Shown here in pieces: positions 5,413 to 9,916 of a DNA stretch of 9,916 bases; positions within the stretch are counted from its first letter, which is position 1; every line of letters begins with the position of its first letter. The stretch is from JAUXFK01 sp034189035. GTDB lineage: Bacteria > Desulfobacterota > UBA8473. The stretch spans positions 1 to 9,916 of the forward strand of contig JAXHVA010000132.1 in NCBI GenBank assembly GCA_034189035.1, given 5' to 3'. Both the position numbers and the translations under genes were made by a program. A model generated the notes under the pieces. It searched no databases. It worked only from the letters and a program-made list of their open reading frames with translations, and was not told the DNA's origin.

Positions 5413-6981
5413 CTAAAGATTAATATTTGAATACTTCCGCCATGGTCTGGCGACTTTCTTATTCTCAAGCGCATCCAGAGTCTTATTTATTATGGCTCGT
5501 GTATCTTCGGGCAGTATCACATCGTCAACATAGCCTCGTTCTGCAGCCTTGTAAGGGTTCTCATAGAGTTCTGAAAACTCCTCTATTCTCTTTGAACGGA
5601 CATCTTCAGGGTTTTCTGCATTTTTTATCTCCTTGGCAAAGATCACACTGGCAGCAGTCTTAGCACCAACGATTGTGACCTGGGCAGTAGGCCAGGCATA
5701 GACAAAGTCTGCGCCGATTGCTTTGTCCAACATGCCATAGTGAGCGCCTGCAAATGACTTCCTTACCATCACTGCAATTAAAGGAACAGTAGCATCTGCC
5801 CAGGCATAAAGCAACTTGGCGCCATGTCTCAAGATTCCTCCCCAATCCTGCTTTGAACCTATTAAGTAGCCGGGGCAGTCGTGAAGAGTGACCAAAGGGA
5901 TGTTAAACAGATCACAAAATCTTATAAATCTGGCAGATTTATCTGATGAATCAATGTCCAGGCATCCCCCTTTATTCCAGGGCTGATTGGCAACGATCCC
6001 TACAGTACGACCATTAAAACGGCCAAAGCCTGTTATGACATTTCTTGCATGAAGCCCCAATGTCTCAAAGAAATAGCCGTCGTCTACTATCCTCTTGATT
6101 ATTTCAAACATGTCAAAGGGTTGATATGTTTCTTCAGGCAGCAAGTCAATCAGATCCGGTATCTTTCTTTCAGGATTATCTCCTGTCTCAATACGAGGGG
6201 GTTTTTCTTTATTATTTGAGGGGAATAAGGACAGCAGTTCCTTTGTCTTATCGAGGGCATCTTTATCGTCTTCTGCCACGATGTGAGTCTGTCCTGATTT
6301 GATAGCGTGGGCTTTATAGCCGGACAGATCCTCAAGGCTGATCTCTTCTCCGGTTTGCGTTTTTACAAAGGCAGGCCCAGCTATCCCCATATACCCTGTG
6401 TTCTTTGTTTGTATCAGGAAATCCTGCATTATCGGATGATATGCCTGCCCACCCAAGCATGGCCCCATAAGCAAGGCGATCTGTGGAATGATACCGGATG
6501 CAAGTATTTGGGCTTTAAACAACCAACCGTAGCTCTCGAGGGTATCCATCCCCTCTTGAAGTCTTGCGCCTCCAGAGTCGTTCATGCCGACAAACGGCCA
6601 TCCATTGTCTTTTGCAAATTCTATTGCACGAGTAAATTTCTTGCCATGATACTCCCCGAAAGTTCCTGCCATAGCTGTGAAATCTTCACTTGCAACAACA
6701 ACGTTTTTACCTCTTATCTTGCCAAAGCCTGTGATAACTCCCTCTGCTGGAATTTCTTTTTTATTCATACCAAAAGCAGTGGTTCTATGCTTAACGTGCA
6801 TTCCTATCTCAACGAAGGTTCCTGGGTCAAAGAAATAGTCTATTCTTTCCCTTGCTGTCATCTGCGCTTTTTTACGACGCTTTTCTATGGCTTTTGGATC
6901 TCCCATCTGCAATATATGTTCTCGCTTCCTCTTCAGCTCTTCCAGTTTTTCCAGGTTCTTGTTGCGCTTATTGTTGCTCAT
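5413..6981 (-). CDS. Acyl-CoA carboxylase carboxyltransferase (beta) subunit, PccB/MmdA-like
   Basis: A 522-residue protein covering both crotonase-like halves of the carboxyltransferase family. It would move a carboxyl group between biotin and an acyl-CoA, as in propionyl-CoA carboxylase or a methylmalonyl-CoA-type decarboxylase. Residues about 1-45 are a lysine/glutamate-rich, likely coiled lead-in, then MTARERIDYFFDPGTF (41-56). The N-terminal half has NDSGGARLQEG (134-144) and the oxyanion segment GPCLGG (173-178). The C-terminal half has ITGFGRFNGRTVGIVANQP (316-334), CLDIDSSDKSARFIRFCD (340-357), DCPGYLIG (368-375) and GGILRHGAKLLYAWADATVP (381-400). The segment that reads GGAYDVM in propionyl-CoA carboxylases is AGAHYGM (411-417), so acyl-CoA choice may differ. 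No biotin carrier or biotin carboxylase is encoded here, so its complex is assembled from elsewhere. The frame extends to an ATG at 7008, but AAAGGAGA (6996-6989) lies 7 bases before the ATG at 6981. It converges on the synthase. Confidence 0.9.
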   Translation of the reverse strand: MSNNKRNKNLEKLEELKRKREHILQMGDPKAIEKRRKKAQMTARERIDYFFDPGTFVEIGMHVKHRTTAFGMNKKEIPAEGVITGFGKIRGKNVVVASEDFTAMAGTFGEYHGKKFTRAIEFAKDNGWPFVGMNDSGGARLQEGMDTLESYGWLFKAQILASGIIPQIALLMGPCLGGQAYHPIMQDFLIQTKNTGYMGIAGPAFVKTQTGEEISLEDLSGYKAHAIKSGQTHIVAEDDKDALDKTKELLSLFPSNNKEKPPRIETGDNPERKIPDLIDLLPEETYQPFDMFEIIKRIVDDGYFFETLGLHARNVITGFGRFNGRTVGIVANQPWNKGGCLDIDSSDKSARFIRFCDLFNIPLVTLHDCPGYLIGSKQDWGGILRHGAKLLYAWADATVPLIAVMVRKSFAGAHYGMLDKAIGADFVYAWPTAQVTIVGAKTAASVIFAKEIKNAENPEDVRSKRIEEFSELYENPYKAAERGYVDDVILPEDTRAIINKTLDALENKKVARPWRKYSNINL

Positions 6982-6988
6982 TATTAGG

Positions 6989-6996
6989 TCTCCTTT
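6989..6996 (-). promoter_or_regulatory. Ribosome binding site fixing the carboxyltransferase start
   Basis: AAAGGAGA on the minus strand is seven bases before the ATG at 6981 and gives MSNNKRNKNL as the N-terminus. A TATAAT on the same strand (7012-7007) could be the -10 of the promoter. A recognisable -35 is missing (CAGCAA at 17 bases). Confidence 0.6.
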
Positions 6997-7391
6997 CATC
7001 TCTCTCATTATATAATACACATATTTACCTTGCTGTAGTTTAATAGGGCATTGTAGGTTTGATCTATACCCCTTAAAAATTTCTTGCTCAGGGAGTATCG
7101 AGGGGGATCGATGTCTTTGTCTTTGAATCTATCAGATTAATATTTTCTTTTCAATCCTAAATTTTGCCCTTCTCTCCTGGTGATATATCAGAATTATCCT
7201 TAAAAATACTTGACAGGGGAGAGGTTCGATGTCATTAGTGCCATTATGTATATAATTAAAATAATACACTCAGACAGATTAGAACTTATTATCCCATATG
7301 TTGCGTTCGCTTTTATCAACAAAACACCATATCTACGGCATGGTTACGCTATTTGTCGGGGTAGTAATAAGTATCATAAAGCAATGAGGTT
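6997..7391. promoter_or_regulatory. Divergent promoter region, carboxyltransferase / radical SAM
   Basis: About 395 bp without a convincing gene between two divergent starts. For the plus strand the best candidate is ATGTCA (7229-7234, 4/6), 16 bases, then a perfect TATAAT (7251-7256), giving a leader of about 130 bases. A TTGACA (7210-7215) has only a poor -10 partner. A 10-bp perfect palindrome, TGATATATCA (7181-7190), could be an operator half-way between the genes. A plus-strand frame ending at 7428 overlaps the radical SAM start, lacks homology that I recognise and is not called. Confidence 0.35.
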
Positions 7392-8756
7392 ATGGTGTAT
7401 CAAAAAACCCATGATATCCTCTTTATAAATCCATGGATATATGACTTTGCTGCCTTCGATTTATGGGCCAAACCATTAGGACTGCTTTATATTGCCGGTC
7501 TTTTCAGAAGAAACGGATACAGGGTTCATTATATCGATTGCCTCAATATTCATCATCCAGACATGAAGGATATAATTGGTATTGCACCTCCCAAAAGAAA
7601 ATCATATAAAACCGGCAGATTTCATAAGGAGAATATAAAAAAACCATACTGCTTGAAGGGTATTCCCAAAAGATACAGCAGATACGGTATTACTTTTGGT
7701 GTTTTTCGAGAACAACTCATGAGTATTCCCAGACCAAGCGTTGTCTTGATGACTTCTATGATGACATACTGGTATCCTGGTGTTTTTAAAGCAATAGATA
7801 TAGTAAAAGAGGTCTACCCGGAAGTTCCTGTGGTCCTTGGCGGAATTTACGCTACACTCTGTCACTCTCATGCCTTGAGTTATTCAAAGGCAGATTACAT
7901 GATAAAGGGAGAAGGGGAAATCGAGGCTTTACGATTGGTAAATGAACTTACAGGGAATGTGAGAAACTCCCTCCCCGAGGTTAGGAATTTAGAAACGTAT
8001 CCGTATCCTGCGTTTGACCTTATACCGAATCTGGATTATGTGTGCATACTTACTTCCAGGGGGTGTCCGTTTTCATGTACGTATTGTGCTTCTGGTATGA
8101 TATATAAGGGATTTCGACAAAGAGACCCAATATGTGTGGCTGAAGAGATCCAATTTTGGTCGCAGAGATATGGGATAAAGGAGTTTGCATTTTATGATGA
8201 TGCCCTGATGGTAGAACCGTATGAGAACATTGCGCTTACTCTTAAAGAGCTGATAAAGCGAAAGGTGTCATGTAATTTTCATACTCCCAATGGAATACAT
8301 ATTCGCTTTTTAGCAAAGGAGCTTTGTGAATTAATGCAAGTAGCTGGTTTTAAGACAATTCGGCTAGGGTTTGAGACATCGGATAAAGACAGGCAGGTTT
8401 TAACCGGCAACAAGACCACAAATGAAGAATTTAGAAAGACAGTCTTCAACTTGAAAGCATCCGGTTTTTTGCCTGAGCAAATAGGGGTGTATATAATGAT
8501 CGGACTCCCCGGTCAAAAACCGAAAGAAGTGGAGGATAGTATAAAATTTGTTCAAGATGTAGGTGCAAGCCCGATACTTTCCGAGTATTCTCCTATCCCT
8601 CATACAACCATTTGGGAAGATGCAGTTAAGGAGTCAAGGCTGGACATAGTCAGAGAGCCGCTTTTTCATAATAACTCTCTTGTTCCTTTTCGGTCGATAC
8701 ATTTTTCTTTGGAGTCTTACAATCGGTTGAAACTGATGGCCCGTATGAAGGGTTGA
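7392..8756 (+). CDS. B12-binding-type radical SAM protein
   Basis: A 454-residue protein with the two-domain layout of cobalamin-type radical SAM enzymes. Residues about 8-190 resemble the B12-binding Rossmann fold (ILFINPW, KPLGLLYIAGLFRRNGYRV, then VPVVLGGIYATL and ADYMIKGEGE), but the cobalt-ligating DxHxxG is absent, as in many members. The radical SAM domain starts at TSRGCPFSCTYCASG (221-235); Cys225, Cys229 and Cys232 form the CX3CX2C that holds the 4Fe-4S cluster. IRLGFETSD (323-331) and YIMIGLPGQ (367-375) are usual barrel strands. The substrate is unknown, and methylation, ring formation or rearrangement are all possible for this superfamily. The start could be ATG 7392 or GTG 7395: GAGG (7386-7389) sits very close to the ATG and better fits the GTG. 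The frame continues for another 34 codons after the TGA at 8754 into the IS remnant. It has no same-strand partner. Confidence 0.85.
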   Translation: MVYQKTHDILFINPWIYDFAAFDLWAKPLGLLYIAGLFRRNGYRVHYIDCLNIHHPDMKDIIGIAPPKRKSYKTGRFHKENIKKPYCLKGIPKRYSRYGITFGVFREQLMSIPRPSVVLMTSMMTYWYPGVFKAIDIVKEVYPEVPVVLGGIYATLCHSHALSYSKADYMIKGEGEIEALRLVNELTGNVRNSLPEVRNLETYPYPAFDLIPNLDYVCILTSRGCPFSCTYCASGMIYKGFRQRDPICVAEEIQFWSQRYGIKEFAFYDDALMVEPYENIALTLKELIKRKVSCNFHTPNGIHIRFLAKELCELMQVAGFKTIRLGFETSDKDRQVLTGNKTTNEEFRKTVFNLKASGFLPEQIGVYIMIGLPGQKPKEVEDSIKFVQDVGASPILSEYSPIPHTTIWEDAVKESRLDIVREPLFHNNSLVPFRSIHFSLESYNRLKLMARMKG

Positions 8757-8819
8757 AATTGGGTGCTGAGTATTTTCTTATACAAAATTATTGCCCTCTT
8801 CAGGGAATGGGAGAAAAAA

Positions 8820-8838
8820 CCTTGCTTTCAGGCGAAGG
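8820..8838. repeat. Imperfect hairpin, probable left end of the IS200/IS605 remnant
   Basis: CCTTGC (8820-8825) pairs with GC and AAGG (8832-8838, one bulged G) around the loop TTTCAG. Subterminal imperfect hairpins just upstream of tnpA are the recognition structures of IS200/IS605 elements, and the spacing of about 20 bases to the transposase ATG fits. The exact cleavage site cannot be fixed from this single copy. Confidence 0.4.
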
Positions 8839-8858
8839 CTTTAGCATATAATGGAGGT

Positions 8859-9294
8859 ATGCAAAATTACTGTAAAACCTCTCATTCTGTTTACGACTTA
8901 AAATACCATTTGGTCTGGATAACCAAATACCGAAAGCCAGTTTTATACGGTCCGGTTGCGCAGAGAACTCGTACCCTCATTAGGGAAATATGAAAAGCTA
9001 ATGATGCACAGATATTGAAAGGTCATGTTTTAAAAGACTATGCACATATTTTCGTATCGATTCCGCCCTAAATTTTGTTAAGTAAGTTGATGCAGATGTT
9101 GAAAGGGAAAATCTTTCGTAACATGCTATCAGGGTTCAAAGGGCTCAGCAAGAAATTTAGGGGGATGACATTTATAGGTTAAGGGCTATTTTGTTGCAAG
9201 TTCAGGCAATGTTACAGACGAAGTCATCATGCAATATATTGAAAGTCAGGCGCTTGAGGAATTTAGAGACGATGACTTTCAGATTTCCCTATGA
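8859..9294 (+). pseudogene. tnpA: IS200/IS605 TnpA transposase (HUH, Y1 type), inactivated
   Basis: Read through its lesions, the frame gives the well-known Y1 transposase pattern: HSVYDLKYHLVWITKYRKPV, then QILKGHVLKDYAHIFVSIPP, LLSKLMQMLKGKIFRNML, and finally KGYFVASSGNVTDEVIMQYI. The last motif carries the nucleophilic Tyr. Four defects are visible. There is a TGA at 8991-8993 and a TAA at 9069-9071. A one-base shift lies near 9171-9180, after which the frame resumes at 9181. Finally, the metal-binding His-x-His pair reads Tyr-x-His (TAT at 9039-9041), a single C-to-T change from His. The coding part spans about 145 codons, close to normal length, so decay is by point changes rather than deletion. 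The ATG at 8859 lies directly after GGAGG (8853-8857). The element is an immobile relic unless a related TnpA acts in trans. Confidence 0.9.
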
Positions 9295-9331
9295 GAGTAG
9301 TCAGGTTACAGCTGACAATAGTTTCGTATAG

Positions 9332-9706
9332 TTACCTCACAAACCTACCGCCTTTAAGTGGTAGTAATTTAGTTATCTCTATCCAATAATTATAGCCATG
9401 TTCTAAAATTTCTGATTTTATATGAGATGAGAAATTATGCAATTTCGCACCTATTGTACATTTATCATCAACTTGTCTTTTCCACATGACCTTTACAGCT
9501 GTATGAAAGATGTCCTTTTTTCCTGGTCTTTGGATGCCGATAGTAATATAAGAACTCACATCAAGATCACAATTATCAAAGACTGCGCCTAACCCATCTC
9601 GAGAGAAATCTTGTATAACTCCAGTACTCTTTATGTTGTTTTCTTCATAAGCTTCCACCTTAAGTGAAACAGGAAAACGTATGTATCTCCTTCTCTCATT
9701 CTCCAT
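9332..9706 (-). CDS. PilZ domain protein (probable c-di-GMP receptor)
   Basis: A 124-residue single-domain PilZ protein expected to bind cyclic di-GMP and pass the signal to a partner such as a motility or exopolysaccharide component. Both ligand motifs are intact: RxxxR in ERRRYIRFPV (Arg6 and Arg10) and DxSxxG in DFSRDGLG (Asp33, Ser35, Gly38). The barrel runs to about residue 90, followed by a C-terminal helix (NFSSHIKSEILEHGYNYWIEI). The last residues, LLPLKGGRFVR, are encoded across the hairpin that resembles the right end of the neighbouring IS remnant, so the C-terminus may have been rewritten by that insertion. I chose the ATG at 9706, just before the first motif; GGGGG (9722-9718) lies 11 bases upstream. 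A TTG at 9739 would add 11 residues. It probably forms an operon with the gene entering from the right edge. Confidence 0.87.
   Translation of the reverse strand: MENERRRYIRFPVSLKVEAYEENNIKSTGVIQDFSRDGLGAVFDNCDLDVSSYITIGIQRPGKKDIFHTAVKVMWKRQVDDKCTIGAKLHNFSSHIKSEILEHGYNYWIEITKLLPLKGGRFVR
9345..9364. repeat. Hairpin resembling an IS200/IS605 right end
   Basis: CTACCGC (9345-9351) pairs with GTGGTAG (9358-9364) over seven base pairs, including one G-T, around the loop CTTTAA. Short, strong stems with TTTA-type loops just past tnpA are typical right-end structures of this family. It lies about 50 bases after the transposase stop, and inside the 3' end of the convergent PilZ gene. Confidence 0.5.
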
Positions 9707-9796
9707 CGTCGCTTCTGCCCCCTTTTTATAAGTGTTCAATTTAAATCCCTATTTCTCGTTTTATACGAATTACCATTTGGATACAGTAATTTCCCG

Positions 9797-9916
9797 TTAG
9801 GTATTTTCATATGGGTCCCAGGAATACACCTGCTTGATTTTTTTTGAGGTATCTGGATTAGTCTGGAGATTGTGAAACTCGTTTTGAATTTTGATTCGAA
9901 GTTCTCTCACTTTTTT
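9797..9916 (-). CDS. Partial unknown gene, C-terminal 39 residues
   Basis: On the minus strand an open frame enters from the right edge and ends at TAA (9799-9797). The visible tail is KKVRELRIKIQNEFHNLQ followed by TNPDTSKKIKQVYSWDPYENT, a hydrophilic, charged sequence that reads like a genuine protein C-terminus. The family is not recognisable from 39 residues. The stop lies 58-91 bp upstream of the PilZ start (depending on which start is used), on the same strand, so the two may be co-transcribed. No terminator was seen in the gap. Confidence 0.45.
   Translation of the reverse strand, partial: KKVRELRIKIQNEFHNLQTNPDTSKKIKQVYSWDPYENT

Larger units (their letters stand above)
8820..9364 (+). 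mobile_element. Decayed IS200/IS605-family insertion sequence (approximate bounds)
   Basis: Three parts in the right order support the call: an imperfect hairpin at 8820-8838, a broken TnpA frame at 8859-9294, and a compact hairpin with a CTTTAA loop at 9345-9364, which resembles IS200/IS605 right ends. There is no tnpB frame, so this is an IS200-like (tnpA-only) element of about 550-570 bp. The outer boundaries are not determined; this family makes no target duplication or terminal inverted repeat, so none is expected. Confidence 0.65.

Noticed and set aside
6307..6987. Long plus-strand frame of 226 codons opposite the carboxyltransferase
   Set aside because: It is entirely antisense to a well-supported gene, and the peptide is Cys/His/Ser-rich with no family resemblance, as shadow frames usually are.
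7210..7428. 72-codon plus-strand frame before the radical SAM gene
   Set aside because: No ribosome binding site or recognisable family, and it overlaps the start of the radical SAM gene in another frame.
8763..8858. Upstream extension of the transposase frame from GTG
   Set aside because: The conserved TnpA sequence starts around the ATG at 8859; the preceding codons include the left-end hairpin and do not match TnpA.
1..9916. CRISPR array, tRNA, rRNA or tandem repeats
   Set aside because: Reading both strands by eye showed no regularly spaced direct repeats and no cloverleaf or rRNA-like segments.

Overview
The window looks like an accessory region of a moderately AT-rich bacterial chromosome, probably from an anaerobic lineage such as Desulfobacterota or a neighbour. 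This is inferred from the gene mix and was not tested by any search: a sigma-54 activator (bacterial enhancer-binding protein, bEBP), a stand-alone large subunit of a B12-dependent acyl-CoA mutase, a biotin-carboxylase-type carboxyltransferase, a cobalamin-type radical SAM protein, a PilZ protein and a decayed IS200/IS605 element.

Layout. A partial unknown gene enters at the left edge (1-115, minus), followed by about 350 bp without a convincing gene. A sigma-54-dependent regulator (472-1854, minus) is divergent from an acyl-CoA mutase large subunit (2188-3867, plus). The 333-bp gap between them carries a sigma-54-like -24/-12 element overlapping a sigma-70-like one. A FabF-type 3-oxoacyl synthase (3938-5176, plus) follows the mutase. 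A perfect 13-bp hairpin (5354-5386) separates it from a convergent carboxyltransferase (5413-6981, minus). After a 410-bp divergent gap comes a B12-binding-type radical SAM protein (7392-8756, plus). Next is an inactivated IS200/IS605 transposase (8859-9294), whose right-end-like hairpin runs into the 3' end of a PilZ gene (9332-9706, minus). The 3' end of another minus-strand gene (9797-9916) lies at the right edge.

How the genes may work together. The regulator, mutase, synthase and carboxyltransferase form a plausible acyl-CoA module. The regulator could act on the sigma-54-like promoter of the mutase. The mutase would rearrange an acyl-CoA carbon skeleton using a B12-binding small subunit that is not encoded here. 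The carboxyltransferase would move CO2 from biotin to or from an acyl-CoA, with biotin carrier and biotin carboxylase also absent. The synthase would extend a chain.

The most unusual point is the mutase. Several residues that define methylmalonyl-CoA mutase are replaced: the substrate-gating Tyr is Ile, the Ala facing it is Glu, the catalytic His is Asp, and the Thr/Gln/Arg segment is rewritten. Its substrate is therefore probably not methylmalonyl-CoA. The regulator's receiver domain also lacks the phosphorylatable Asp, so it probably senses something other than a histidine-kinase signal.
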